Both the position numbers and the translations under genes were made by a program. A stretch of 32,281 nucleotides of DNA from a virus, in the IMG/VR virus record IMGVR_UViG_3300020202_000458, positions 1 through 32,281 of that record; one strand, given 5' to 3'. Numbering within the stretch: position 1 is the first letter of the stretch; each line of letters opens with the position of its first letter. Of this stretch, positions 1 to 7,145 are shown in pieces. Under the pieces are notes generated by a model that was not told the origin of the DNA, searched no databases, and was given only the letters and a program-made list of their open reading frames with translations.

Positions 1-1260
1 TTCATCGTGGATGGGCAGGAGCGGATGCGCCACCTCTAGCAAGCCTGCCGCTTCCATGTCATCCATGACTGCCGCCATCGAGAGCTTGAGCGCCCCTGAG
101 TTGAGGCCCTGATAGGGGAAATTGCCCACTTCGCGGAGCGCCGAAGACACAATCCAAGGGTGAACGCTGCGGACGGCGGCGACGTGGAGCAGTCGCCCCC
201 ACAGGTCCCAGATATAGCCGTATTGCCGGGCGCGAGCGTGATGCCTGCGGCGGTCACGGAGCAGGCCGGGATAGCGGAGGTAGAACGCATTGAGAATCTC
301 CTGGCACTTGTCCTCGGTCCATAAGGGGAGGAAGCTAGAGCAGTCGTGGAGCGTGGCCTCCTTGCGGCAGTTGGCACAGACCACCGGCATCTGCTCCAGC
401 AGGCCCCCGGCCGTCACGTCATAGATAGCGGCAAGGATGCACGTCTTCGAGGGGAAGCGATGCTCGTTCTTGTCTACTCCGGGGTATATCCACTTGCCTT
501 TCTCATCGCGGTAGCGTTTGTCTTCGAGGGCGAAGGCGGCAATAGCGAAATCCGAGTATATGTCCTCGGCTTCCCGATAGATTCGGACGAGTCCCTCATC
601 CTCTGAGTAATGGGCGCAGGCACGAGGTTCAAACTGGCTAAAGTCAACGGATACGTATACCCATCCATTGTCCGTGATAAAGCCTCGACGGATTTCTCGC
701 CCCCGCTGAGTCCGAGTGGGGAAGGCGAGCATGTTGGGTTCCTTGCAGTTGTATCGCCCGCTAGGGACCCGAGACATACCGAGATTGGGGAACATCCGCC
801 AAACGCCATGCTTAGTGCGTTTAGCCAGTCTCGGCATTGGGACCACATACGTGCCCCGGAGCTTGTCCAGCTCCTTGTAGTCCAGAATCTTCGGCACCAC
901 TTCATGGTCGTGCTGAACCGCAACCAGAACCTCATACTCAACACTCTCCCTATCGCCGCTCCGGGTGAACTTGGGCCGGGCCTGCTTCAGCCCCAGCTTC
1001 TTGAACAGCAGGTCTGATACTTGGTCCCCCGAGCTGAGATTGACATAGTAGCCTGTGCTCTGCTTCACCTCTTCGGTGATGCGGTCCATGTCCTCCGTCA
1101 GCGTCTTCTCCATCTGGGCGAAGTGGCTCAGGTCCACTTGCATCCCCCGCTGCATCATGTGCAGGGTCATGGGGAGCGCCCCGTGGTCAATACGCTCGAT
1201 ATTCTGGAGGTTGGGGCCGTCCTGGGGGAACTGGACCCCGTTATAGAGAGTGTGCTGCAC
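1..1260 (-). CDS. Family A DNA polymerase, polymerase domain only (3' end outside window)
   Basis: Synthesises phage DNA. The frame is open from a GTG at 1260 to the left edge (420 codons). Motif A reads VSVDFSQFEPR, with the metal-binding Asp near residue 206. Motif B is HRFPSKT near 267-273, with Arg268 and Lys272. The C-terminal HDE triad lies at 418-420. Motif B continues IYDVT where most family members have YG, a visible deviation. A CxxC...HxC insert (CANCRKEATLHDC) follows motif B and may bind zinc. There is no room upstream for an exonuclease domain, because a stop lies a few codons before the GTG. The exonuclease is encoded separately at 2207-3583. The start is one base after the upstream TAA, with a GAGGAG rather far upstream. 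Family assignment is secure; the start is less so. Confidence 0.93.
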   Translation of the reverse strand, partial: MQHTLYNGVQFPQDGPNLQNIERIDHGALPMTLHMMQRGMQVDLSHFAQMEKTLTEDMDRITEEVKQSTGYYVNLSSGDQVSDLLFKKLGLKQARPKFTRSGDRESVEYEVLVAVQHDHEVVPKILDYKELDKLRGTYVVPMPRLAKRTKHGVWRMFPNLGMSRVPSGRYNCKEPNMLAFPTRTQRGREIRRGFITDNGWVYVSVDFSQFEPRACAHYSEDEGLVRIYREAEDIYSDFAIAAFALEDKRYRDEKGKWIYPGVDKNEHRFPSKTCILAAIYDVTAGGLLEQMPVVCANCRKEATLHDCSSFLPLWTEDKCQEILNAFYLRYPGLLRDRRRHHARARQYGYIWDLWGRLLHVAAVRSVHPWIVSSALREVGNFPYQGLNSGALKLSMAAVMDDMEAAGLLEVAHPLLPIHDE

Positions 1261-1261
1261 G

Positions 1262-1450
1262 TTAGTAGCCCGCAGGCTCCTCTACGTCCGTAATTGACGT
1301 GCAGCGGTGACTCCCGATGAAGGTAGCGGCCCACGCTGTTAAGCTGACATACAGTATCGTATGTCGCAGAATGTGGTCAGCCACGCCGAGATTCAGATGC
1401 TTTTGCGACATCTCCACCCCGCACCGCTTGCACCGGATGCGCGTAATCAT
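1262..1450 (-). CDS. Small CxxC protein, 62 aa
   Basis: Unrecognised small protein. It opens MITRIRCKRCGVEM, so a CxxC knuckle sits at the very N-terminus, as in zinc-ribbon fragments. A third Cys lies near the C-terminus. The ATG start lies inside a copy of the GTAATSATTAC palindrome (1443-1453) and overlaps the upstream gene's TAA as TAATG. It sits directly upstream of the polymerase gene, one base apart, so the two are probably co-translated. Function is not inferable. Confidence 0.65.
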   Translation of the reverse strand: MITRIRCKRCGVEMSQKHLNLGVADHILRHTILYVSLTAWAATFIGSHRCTSITDVEEPAGY

Positions 1451-1453
1451 TAC
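1443..1453. repeat. Palindrome GTAATSATTAC, copy 1 (exact)
   Basis: Exact 11-bp palindrome with Y/R flanks (C, A). It contains both the TAA stop of the gene ending at 1450 and the ATG start of the gene beginning at 1450. Probable protein-binding site of the dispersed set. Confidence 0.85.
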
Positions 1454-1779
1454 AGCTTCCGGCCGGGCTTGGGCTCCCGACGGGTGACGGCCTTAGTCTC
1501 GGCTATTAGAGCCTCAAGAGCGGCCAGTTCAGCTTCGGCCTGCTCTATCAGTCCCGGCATCAATGTGTCCCTCCCTTTGTCAATTGAGAGCTTCATCATT
1601 CCGGTATATCCGGGAGCGACGGCAAGCCACCGTCGTAGCAGGTTCCGCACGCAGATGGGGCACCGGCCCTCTTCCAGCTCCTGCTTCTGGGCGCGGAAGT
1701 GATGGCCTTGGGGGCAGGTCTCCACGTCCCCGGCCTTGTTGACCTGTTCAATCTTACCCGAGCGGCCAAACAGTCTCAT
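1450..1779 (-). CDS. Zinc-ribbon-like protein, 109 aa
   Basis: Not a named family. Residues 18-40 contain C-x4-H-H...C-x2-C (CPQGHH then CPIC), typical of a small zinc-binding domain. The C-terminal half has a charged helical segment with an EAELAALEALIAE heptad-like run and a basic tail. I chose the ATG at 1779 because it overlaps the upstream stop by 4 bases (ATGA). A longer open frame upstream is only a shadow of the neighbour. The stop TAA lies in palindrome copy 1. It may bind nucleic acid, given its position between replication genes (inference). Confidence 0.75.
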   Translation of the reverse strand: MRLFGRSGKIEQVNKAGDVETCPQGHHFRAQKQELEEGRCPICVRNLLRRWLAVAPGYTGMMKLSIDKGRDTLMPGLIEQAEAELAALEALIAETKAVTRREPKPGRKL

Positions 1780-2210
1780 AGTTGCTCCCTTAGTGTCTCG
1801 AAGATGCGGCGGCGAATCCGCCGGTCGATAAAGTTGTTCCATGCGTCGTGGTCGATGATGTAGTCCATCAGCTCGAAATCGCAGAGCGTTGGGGCCAGAA
1901 ACGTGAAATACCGCTGGCGGTTCTCGATTTCCTCCTCGGCAATCTGCCGCCGCAGCTGCCTGACTCGATAGCTGCGGTCCCACGGCCCGTGATTCAGGCG
2001 GCGGGCGAACTCTACATCCTGATCCTCGGGCCATTCCCAATCTTCGCCAAACCTAATGGCGAGTCCCATCAGTAGGGCTCGCTCGGCTATCTGCACTCTG
2101 GTCTGATAGTAACCCTCAACGCAGATGTAGGTGAAAGCCAGCTCGGGGACCATATACATCCACCGCATTGGTCGAGTCCTTCCCTGTACATTCTGATTCG
2201 CCCAGATCAT
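1776..2210 (-). CDS. Hypothetical protein, 144 aa
   Basis: Unrecognised. The N-terminus (MIWANQNV) is followed by an aromatic-rich stretch and then a long charged, probably helical region rich in Arg and Glu (RVRQLRRQIAEEEIENRQR). There is no signal peptide or clear membrane segment. The start at 2210 is preceded by GGAGGG and overlaps the upstream stop as ATGA. A start four codons further up is possible but would overlap more. It lies between the exonuclease and polymerase genes, so a replication accessory role is possible but unproven. Confidence 0.7.
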   Translation of the reverse strand: MIWANQNVQGRTRPMRWMYMVPELAFTYICVEGYYQTRVQIAERALLMGLAIRFGEDWEWPEDQDVEFARRLNHGPWDRSYRVRQLRRQIAEEEIENRQRYFTFLAPTLCDFELMDYIIDHDAWNNFIDRRIRRRIFETLREQL

Positions 2211-3583
2211 GCCGCCCTCCATTGTTCCTGCGGGAACATTCGCACCCGCTCCCGCATCTTCAGTAGGACCGGGTAGAGTCGTATCAGGGCGTCCGAGTCG
2301 CGGCAGGAGTAGTAGAGTGCCTCCTCAAAGGGCACATGGGCGATATCCACGCCCGGCCACGGCCCGCACCGCTCCTCAATCATCGCCTGGGCGTCGGTCC
2401 AGTTCGACTCCCACATATTGAATACGTCCTTCTCGGGATTCTTGCCGTAGTCGGTGAAGAATCGCTTGAGCTTGGTATTCATGCCCTGCGGATTCTTCAG
2501 CTCCCAGAGGCCGGTCTTGCTATTCACCTCGAAACGGGGCTCAGGCTTGGGCCAGTCGTGCGCCTGTGCCAGCCGGTAGTAGGCGAGCACCTGGGGGATG
2601 GAGTAGGGGAGCACCAAGTCCTCGAAGTCCTGCATGACCATTCCCAGCTCCCGGTAGGCCAGGGCCTTCAAGCCTTGCGGCAGGTTCCCCAAATGATATA
2701 CAAGGAACATGGTATCGCGTATCTTGTCGGGTGGCACTCGGAGGCCCATCCCTGCCACAATTCGAGCGTCATAGAGCCAGTTGTGGAATAGGACCACAGA
2801 TTCATGGCGGGTGAGGGCTCGCTGGAAACGCTCAAGCAGAGGGCGGTTAGCCGCACGAATAAGTCTTCCGGTTCCAGCCCGCTGCGAGTAAGTAAGGAAG
2901 TAAGGTCCCGCTGCGCGAGAGGTCTCGGTGTCACACGCCAGAGGTTGGGCGGGGTCAAGCTCGTCAAGCTCTCGGGGGTCTGTGACTTCGGCATAGTCCG
3001 GCTCCGGGTGTTCATCGTGTGGGGGGAGATACTGCCCGCGCAGATACTGCCGCAGGCGTATCCAGTCCGTCCGAATCAAGAGCATCTTCTTGGGGTCGTG
3101 GAGCCCGAGCGCGGGGTGATACATCGGGAAGGCCATGATGCCCCACTGGGTCATCACCGGCATTCCGTGTTGTAGCTCCAGGTCAATGTCTGGGTCCACG
3201 GCTCGACAGGCGAAGTTGCCCATCGGGACCAAGAGCTTGTAGTTCCCCTCGGCTATTTCGGGGAGCAGATGCTGCTCGACACACGCCCCGAGCAGCTGCC
3301 GGTGTGCCGTGCTCTTCGGGTCAAGCTTGCCCCCCGGCGTGTTGGGCATACAGGCGATGGCGTTGATGAACCGGCACCGCTCCCGCCGTAGCCCAGCCAG
3401 GGACAGGTAGTGCTCGTTGACTTCGCGCCCGGTCTTCCCTTGGAACGGCTTCCCCGGAGGCTGGCTCAGAGCGAGCTTCTGCTCATCCTTGCCTGGGGCC
3501 TCCCCGATGAACAGGGTATCGCCCCGGGGACCATCGGCCGGGATGCAGGCATTGACGCCGGGGCACTGGGAGCAGCGGTCCAT
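2207..3583 (-). CDS. Uracil-DNA glycosylase-like / 3'-5' exonuclease fusion
   Basis: Two domains in 458 aa. Residues 1-180 look like a family 4/5-type uracil-DNA glycosylase: Cys4, Cys7 and Cys13 (possible Fe-S ligands), GEAPG at 27-31, Asn74 in INAI, and HPAL at 156-159. Residues 210-440 look like a DnaQ/PolA-type proofreading exonuclease: Exo I DTE with Asp218 and Glu220, Exo II with Asp272 in HNWLYD, and an Exo III YxxxD with Tyr425 and Asp429. It probably proofreads for the separate polymerase two genes downstream. The ATG at 3583 shares bases with the upstream stop (TGATG). Domain calls are strong; glycosylase activity is inferred. Confidence 0.9.
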   Translation of the reverse strand: MDRCSQCPGVNACIPADGPRGDTLFIGEAPGKDEQKLALSQPPGKPFQGKTGREVNEHYLSLAGLRRERCRFINAIACMPNTPGGKLDPKSTAHRQLLGACVEQHLLPEIAEGNYKLLVPMGNFACRAVDPDIDLELQHGMPVMTQWGIMAFPMYHPALGLHDPKKMLLIRTDWIRLRQYLRGQYLPPHDEHPEPDYAEVTDPRELDELDPAQPLACDTETSRAAGPYFLTYSQRAGTGRLIRAANRPLLERFQRALTRHESVVLFHNWLYDARIVAGMGLRVPPDKIRDTMFLVYHLGNLPQGLKALAYRELGMVMQDFEDLVLPYSIPQVLAYYRLAQAHDWPKPEPRFEVNSKTGLWELKNPQGMNTKLKRFFTDYGKNPEKDVFNMWESNWTDAQAMIEERCGPWPGVDIAHVPFEEALYYSCRDSDALIRLYPVLLKMRERVRMFPQEQWRAA

Positions 3584-3846
3584 CAGTGGTCGGCCCTGCG
3601 GAGAAACACATCGTAGAGCTTCGTATCCGGCTCGATGCCTTCCTGCTGGGCCACGGCAATAACAGCTTGCTTCGCGGCGAGGCAGTAAGCTCGGCTCGGG
3701 TTCCAATCGTCGCACTGTCCAACGCGGTAGAACCGCCATACCCTCAGCTGGATGAACCGGGGCACCATGCGCCAGTGCTTCCGGCACATCAGCATCTCCG
3801 GGGGCACGTCAGTAGGACAGGCGGTTGCGTGGCAGTGATGGGCCAT
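3583..3846 (-). CDS. Conserved phage-type Cys/His protein, 87 aa
   Basis: Begins MAHHCHATACPTDVPPEML, then CRKHW and an RVWRFYR segment. The CHA.xCPTxVPP...MCRxHW layout is one I recognise from many small phage proteins, probably zinc-binding, but I know no assigned function. A C-terminal helical part includes KQAVIAVAQQEG. It starts three bases after the upstream stop and overlaps the next gene by one base. It lies in the replication operon. Confidence 0.8.
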   Translation of the reverse strand: MAHHCHATACPTDVPPEMLMCRKHWRMVPRFIQLRVWRFYRVGQCDDWNPSRAYCLAAKQAVIAVAQQEGIEPDTKLYDVFLRRADH

Positions 3847-3848
3847 GA

Positions 3849-4277
3849 CTACCTACAGCACTTCGGCAGTTCTTCCCGTAGGAAGCTGTATACGTCGTCG
3901 CTGTTGGCGTCGGTGTGCCCAGTCACCAGCAGCGTCTGCACCTTGTTCCGGCAGGCCCAGAGCCGAAAGAGCTGATGCGCCCCGGCCTTGCGATGGTCAA
4001 GCAGGAGCACCGGCTTGCCCTGCTCCTGCATCTCCGTAATGATTACATTGACCCGCCGCGTGCGTTTGCCGATGACCACACAGGCATCCGCCACGGCAAC
4101 ATTGGCGGAGCAGTCATCGTCCAGCTCGGCAAGGTCAATGTTGATAAGCCCAAACCGCTCTTGGAGTTGCGGGGATGCCGCAATGGCAAACCCCGCTGTC
4201 CTGAGCCCGGACTCCTTGGCGGCCTTGAGGGCGGCCAGTTCCACACCCCGGTCGCCGGAGGAGATGACGGTCGTCAC
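3849..4277 (-). CDS. SLOG-fold protein, putative molybdenum-carrier / YpsA-DprA-like
   Basis: 142 aa with a Rossmann-like SLOG pattern. Residues 6-20 (SSGDRGVELAALKAA) match the family's 'SGGQxGxDxaALxaA' signature. An 'xANVAVADACVVIG' segment near 80-95 corresponds to the second strand and ligand loop. SLOG proteins bind nucleotides or related ligands and occur in phages, but their role there is unclear. The GTG at 4277 was chosen because it has GGGGAG upstream and overlaps the previous stop as GTGA; longer starts run into that gene. An exact palindrome copy (4036-4046) lies inside the coding region, encoding V-I-I-T. Confidence 0.78.
   Translation of the reverse strand: MTTVISSGDRGVELAALKAAKESGLRTAGFAIAASPQLQERFGLINIDLAELDDDCSANVAVADACVVIGKRTRRVNVIITEMQEQGKPVLLLDHRKAGAHQLFRLWACRNKVQTLLVTGHTDANSDDVYSFLREELPKCCR
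4036..4046. repeat. Palindrome GTAATSATTAC, copy 2 (exact, intragenic)
   Basis: Exact core with C/A flanks, inside the SLOG gene, where it encodes V-I-I-T. The same four residues are encoded by the copy at 12798, so the site fits coding sequence in this frame. Confidence 0.8.
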
Positions 4278-4441
4278 AGTTCTCCCCGGGTCAAGTGACA
4301 GAACACGTCCCATGCCCAGTATGACAGGCCGGACAGCCCCACGACGAGCCACCGTTTCCAGAACCCTATTTCAGCCGGGACCAGGGAAAAGGCGACAGTA
4401 GCGAGAGCAAGAGATAGGACTAAGAAGAAGAAGAAGGTCAT
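4274..4441 (-). CDS. Small membrane protein, 55 aa, two predicted segments
   Basis: Begins MTFFFFLVLSLALATVAF, a strongly hydrophobic first segment. A second segment (WLVVGLSGLSYWAW) is followed by a short charged tail, HLTRGEL. It starts as an ATGA overlap with the upstream gene and ends as a GTGA overlap with the SLOG gene, so it is tightly embedded in the operon. It is too short for confident family assignment. A membrane-acting role is plausible but unproven. Confidence 0.7.
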   Translation of the reverse strand: MTFFFFLVLSLALATVAFSLVPAEIGFWKRWLVVGLSGLSYWAWDVFCHLTRGEL

Positions 4442-4689
4442 GCCGCAATCCTCCCCAGCTTGGCCCGCTCCAGCAGAGCCTTGGACGGCGTGCCAAGGCC
4501 AAAGGCGTGCATCTGCCGCACCTTCTTGCGGGCCTTGGCCACGGCCTTGCCCCGAGCCTTGCGGTCGATGCGATAGGCTGTGCCTCCGATGTAGTGATAG
4601 GGGGATTTGTAGTCCACCTCCCCGGTGTCCGTCCCGATAGGCGCGAATGCCCGGGAGATACGCGCCCCCACCTTCCTGAACATTCTCAT
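4438..4689 (-). CDS. Basic hypothetical protein, 83 aa
   Basis: Unrecognised. Strongly basic, especially the C-terminal half (RKARGKAVAKARKKVRQ), which suggests nucleic-acid contact. The middle has GEVDYKSPYHYIGGTAYRI, a possible beta segment. Start and stop both overlap neighbours by ATGA, which supports it as a real gene. Confidence 0.68.
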   Translation of the reverse strand: MRMFRKVGARISRAFAPIGTDTGEVDYKSPYHYIGGTAYRIDRKARGKAVAKARKKVRQMHAFGLGTPSKALLERAKLGRIAA

Positions 4690-4910
4690 CGCTGTTCTCC
4701 ATGTCGGGGAACGGGGTCCCCCTCTAGTGTGGCGTCTGGGTTCTCCCCTAGCATCTCTCGACAGTAACGGGCTGCTGCCGCCTTGGCCTCGGCCTCGTCG
4801 GCATATGGACCGTAGCAGTAAACCCGAGTCTCGTCCCAGAAATACCAGCCTGAAGTCGTGAAGCCCCGCAGGTCACTATCCTCGAAACTCACCGCAATGA
4901 ACTGGGTCAT
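4686..4910 (-). CDS. Hypothetical protein, 74 aa
   Basis: Begins MTQFIAVSFEDSDLRGF. It has an aromatic-rich middle (GWYFWDETRVYCYGPY) followed by an alanine-rich helix (ADEAEAKAAAARYCREML). This reads like a compact alpha/beta domain for which I recognise no family. The ATG at 4910 overlaps the nuclease stop (ATGA); the longer open frame upstream is a shadow of the nuclease gene. Confidence 0.68.
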   Translation of the reverse strand: MTQFIAVSFEDSDLRGFTTSGWYFWDETRVYCYGPYADEAEAKAAAARYCREMLGENPDATLEGDPVPRHGEQR

Positions 4911-5659
4911 CGCTTCTTCCCTTCTATCTGGGCCACGATATTCTTGGCGGTCTCCACGCCTATCCGGGGGATGCAGGCCCACTCCTCCCAGCCGGACATG
5001 GCCAACCCAATCGGTGTTTTGAACATGCGGACGGCGGCCTCGCCATGCACGAGGCCCACGCCGTCCAGCTCCTCCGCCCAGCGGCGCACTAGGGACGGGC
5101 GGCCGTTCAGGCTAGGGATGTTGAGCTTCTGCTTCTCCAGCAGTGAGGTGTGCGCTTTCCACTTCTTCTGGAAGTAGTGATACAGCTCGCACACGTCATA
5201 GCAGGTCTGGAACAGGTCCCGCGTGTAGAGCACGAGCACACCCGAGAGCTGCACGGAGAATAGGTAGCGGCGTAGCTTCGAGTAGAGGACCGGCCGTCCC
5301 CCCGGCTTGCACTCGAAGTAGGTCGAGCCGTCCCGACTCTCCATCAGCAAGCCCTTGGGGTCATGGGGCCGCCAGATGCCCTCAATAAGCAAGCAGGACA
5401 CGTCATACAGCTTTCTCATGCCGACGAGCTGATGCGCGGAGTATCTTGCGTCGTCGATGCAGGTCAGCATGTCGTGCAGCCGCTTGCGCTCTATCCCGAT
5501 GGCTATGGGGCCATTCGGGCCGTTCCCCTCGAAGGCGAAGTCCCCAAAAGTCAGGTCGGTCTTCTCCGCCTTCACCCCGATGCGGCGTATCAGGTCCACT
5601 TGGTCCTGCCGTTCCCGCTTGCCCGGCTTCTCCCGGTAGTCCACGAGTATCTGACTCAA
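4907..5659 (-). CDS. ERCC4/XPF-type nuclease with C-terminal helix-hairpin-helix region
   Basis: Predicted structure-specific endonuclease or resolvase of 250 aa. Near the N-terminus is DYRE (7-10), then GDF (39-41) and IERKR (56-60), the ERCC4 catalytic signature. Downstream is a conserved-looking core. Residues about 185-250 (LDGVGLVHGEAAVRMF, then IPRIGVETAKNIVAQIEG) look like tandem helix-hairpin-helix DNA-binding units. The start is TTG at 5659, the first possible initiator in this frame, with GGAG upstream. Role: processing of branched or recombining DNA alongside the Sak4-like and PD-(D/E)XK genes (inference). Confidence 0.9.
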   Translation of the reverse strand: MSQILVDYREKPGKRERQDQVDLIRRIGVKAEKTDLTFGDFAFEGNGPNGPIAIGIERKRLHDMLTCIDDARYSAHQLVGMRKLYDVSCLLIEGIWRPHDPKGLLMESRDGSTYFECKPGGRPVLYSKLRRYLFSVQLSGVLVLYTRDLFQTCYDVCELYHYFQKKWKAHTSLLEKQKLNIPSLNGRPSLVRRWAEELDGVGLVHGEAAVRMFKTPIGLAMSGWEEWACIPRIGVETAKNIVAQIEGKKR

Positions 5660-5783
5660 GGTGTAGCTCCAATTGGCCTGTGCTGTCGCAAGTGCAACCC
5701 TCGGCCCGGCACCGTCCCCTGGCCCGATGCGTGAGCACCGAGTGCGGGCAATACAGGCATTGGCCGGGGTAATGCGTAATCAT
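5403..5783 (-). CDS. Small zinc-ribbon protein with out-of-frame tail over the nuclease gene
   Basis: The first about 43 residues (MITHYPGQCLYCPH, then GRCRAEGCTC) form a Cx2CxH...H...C...CxC pattern typical of small phage zinc ribbons. The ATG is inside palindrome copy 3. After about residue 43 the frame continues for some 80 codons antiparallel to nothing but out of frame with the ERCC4 nuclease, and that tail looks like low-information shadow sequence. Either the gene truly overlaps by 257 bases, or an indel near 5660 hides an earlier stop. The N-terminal domain is believable; the C-terminus is not. Confidence 0.5.
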   Translation of the reverse strand: MITHYPGQCLYCPHSVLTHRARGRCRAEGCTCDSTGQLELHLESDTRGLPGEAGQAGTAGPSGPDTPHRGEGGEDRPDFWGLRLRGERPEWPHSHRDRAQAAARHADLHRRRKILRASARRHEKAV

Positions 5784-5786
5784 TAC
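5776..5786. repeat. Palindrome GTAATSATTAC, copy 3 (exact)
   Basis: Exact core with C/G flanks. It contains the TAA stop of the 55-aa gene (5783-5785) and the ATG start of the zinc-ribbon gene (5781-5783), repeating the arrangement of copy 1. Confidence 0.85.
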
Positions 5787-5950
5787 GAGTTATCGTCCGT
5801 GCAGATTTCGAGTGTCTTATCGTCGTAGAGAAATCCAGTGACGGGAACAACGGCCTCGTCATCCCCGTTGAACGCCGTCACTTCCACGGTTGGCGGCATC
5901 CCCCCGGCGATGAGTCGCTGGATAGCGGTAATCAGCTCTGCGGCCGTCAT
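5783..5950 (-). CDS. Acidic hypothetical protein, 55 aa
   Basis: Translates from ATG at 5950 as MTAAELITAIQRLIAGGMPP, then VEVTAFNGDDEAVVPVTGF, ending in an acidic tail, CTDDNS. Start overlaps the upstream stop (ATGA); stop TAA lies in palindrome copy 3. It looks like a helix followed by beta strands. The family is unknown. Tiling with both neighbours is the main evidence that it is real. Confidence 0.62.
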   Translation of the reverse strand: MTAAELITAIQRLIAGGMPPTVEVTAFNGDDEAVVPVTGFLYDDKTLEICTDDNS

Positions 5951-6183
5951 AGTTCGATGTCCTCGGCAGACACGCCGAACTTCTTGAGACTCTCGACCGC
6001 CATCGCCCGCCGCGCCCCCTCACAGCTAGCGTATTCGGGCATGGCAAACTTGGGGTCCCGAATTGGGGGCCACGCCGAGCCCACTTTCTTGCCGCTGACG
6101 TGGCAGACCCGGCAGTAGTAGTAGGGGGATGGCTTGCCGTTCTGCTCCAGCGTCACCCATTCGTGCGTGTCAGGCGTCGGCAT
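5947..6183 (-). CDS. Hypothetical CxxC protein, 78 aa
   Basis: Opens MPTPDTHEWVTLEQNGKPS with an aromatic run and CRVC at about 24-27, then a single Cys in YASCEGARRAM. The C-terminus is a short helix, ESLKKFGVSAEDIEL. It could be a degenerate zinc ribbon. Start overlaps the preceding 47-aa gene by 14 bases, and the stop overlaps the next start (ATGA). Confidence 0.68.
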   Translation of the reverse strand: MPTPDTHEWVTLEQNGKPSPYYYCRVCHVSGKKVGSAWPPIRDPKFAMPEYASCEGARRAMAVESLKKFGVSAEDIEL

Positions 6184-6313
6184 TGGGCGACTCCTTCGGG
6201 TGCATCAGGTCGAGGGCATCTGCAATCCGTGCGAGTTGCTCAGCTATATCCACAAGGGCTAACTGCGCAGGGACACACAACGAGAACACGATGAGCCAAT
6301 CGGACAGCTCCAT
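6170..6313 (-). CDS. Small hydrophobic protein, 47 aa
   Basis: Fills the gap after the ATPase gene. It translates MELSDWLIVFSLCVPAQLAL then VDIAEQLARIADALDLM and a polar tail. The first half could be a single membrane segment, the second an amphipathic helix. The ATG at 6313 follows the upstream TGA by one base (TGAGATG). Family unknown. Confidence 0.5.
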   Translation of the reverse strand: MELSDWLIVFSLCVPAQLALVDIAEQLARIADALDLMHPKESPNADA

Positions 6314-6314
6314 C

Positions 6315-7145
6315 TCAATACCCCCACTCCTTCAAGTCAATGTGCGGATAGACGTTCTGGAGCAGCGTGGGCAGATTGCACTCATCCCCCCACAGCTCCG
6401 CGCCCTCCAGCATTCGATTGGCCTTGCACATCAAAATCTGGATGCCCCAGTCCGGCACGCCGCCGTTCTCCTCGGGTCGCTTGTAGAGGTGCCGGAGCTG
6501 TATCTCGTAGAGATACTCGTGGTCGTTGAACCCCTGCCGCTCGTAGCTCTTGCCGTCCCACTCCCGCTTGTTCTCGCCGGGCTTGGCCGGGTCGGGGATG
6601 GCGTTGCCGGTCACGGGGTCGAAGACCGTCTCGAATTTCTTCTTGAGCTTGTTCGTGGTGATAACAATCTTCTTGCTGTCCCATGCCCGTGAAATCATTA
6701 CACGGCGGGCGGCGTTCAGCCCCGTGCGCTGAATCTGCGGGATTTGCGTGGTCCGGCCGAACTCCGCGAGCATCTGCCACTCGAAGCTGTCCGAGTCGCC
6801 GTCAATGAGCACCGAGCGGGCGTCCACGTTGGCGAGAGCCTTCAGATACTTGTTCTGGTAGAAGTCCCGCCAACCGGCGAGCGCCACTTCCTTGGTCACG
6901 CCGGTATTGAGCGGGGCATCGATGGGCACGAACACCCAGCTGGCCTCGATGTCCCCGAGCCCATGCTCGCTCTCCAGCAGGCCCCGGTAGCCCCGGTCGA
7001 GCATGAGCCCAATCCCTGGGCCGGGCGCGGTCAGGGCGAAGCGCGTCTTCCCCGAGTTGGCTCCTCCCTCCGTCCCGATGAGGAGCCCCCGGTTGCGCTT
7101 GGCTTGCTGGAAGCCGTCCCGCGCGAAGGAGAGGGGGAGACTCAC
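6315..7145 (-). CDS. Sak4-like RecA-fold ATPase, 276 aa
   Basis: Phage recombination ATPase candidate. Walker A is GTEGGANSGKT at 24-34, with Lys33 and Thr34; Walker B is VLIDGDSD near 112-118. Length and motif spacing fit the Sak4/AAA_24 group, which acts with single-strand-binding proteins in annealing-type recombination. A C-terminal region ends YPHIDLKEWGY. The GTG at 7145 is preceded by GGAGGAG and overlaps the upstream stop (GTGA), so I reject longer starts. A one-mismatch palindrome copy (6691-6701) lies inside. Neighbouring nucleases support a recombination module. Confidence 0.85.
   Translation of the reverse strand: MSLPLSFARDGFQQAKRNRGLLIGTEGGANSGKTRFALTAPGPGIGLMLDRGYRGLLESEHGLGDIEASWVFVPIDAPLNTGVTKEVALAGWRDFYQNKYLKALANVDARSVLIDGDSDSFEWQMLAEFGRTTQIPQIQRTGLNAARRVMISRAWDSKKIVITTNKLKKKFETVFDPVTGNAIPDPAKPGENKREWDGKSYERQGFNDHEYLYEIQLRHLYKRPEENGGVPDWGIQILMCKANRMLEGAELWGDECNLPTLLQNVYPHIDLKEWGY
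6691..6701. repeat. Palindrome variant (GAAATCATTAC), one mismatch
   Basis: Ten of 11 core positions match, with T/A flanks as in the Y/R rule. Intragenic in the Sak4-like gene. Confidence 0.45.

Noticed and set aside
474-944. 156-codon minus-strand frame at the left end
   Set aside because: Out of frame with the polymerase domain, which carries clear motifs A, B and HDE across the same stretch.
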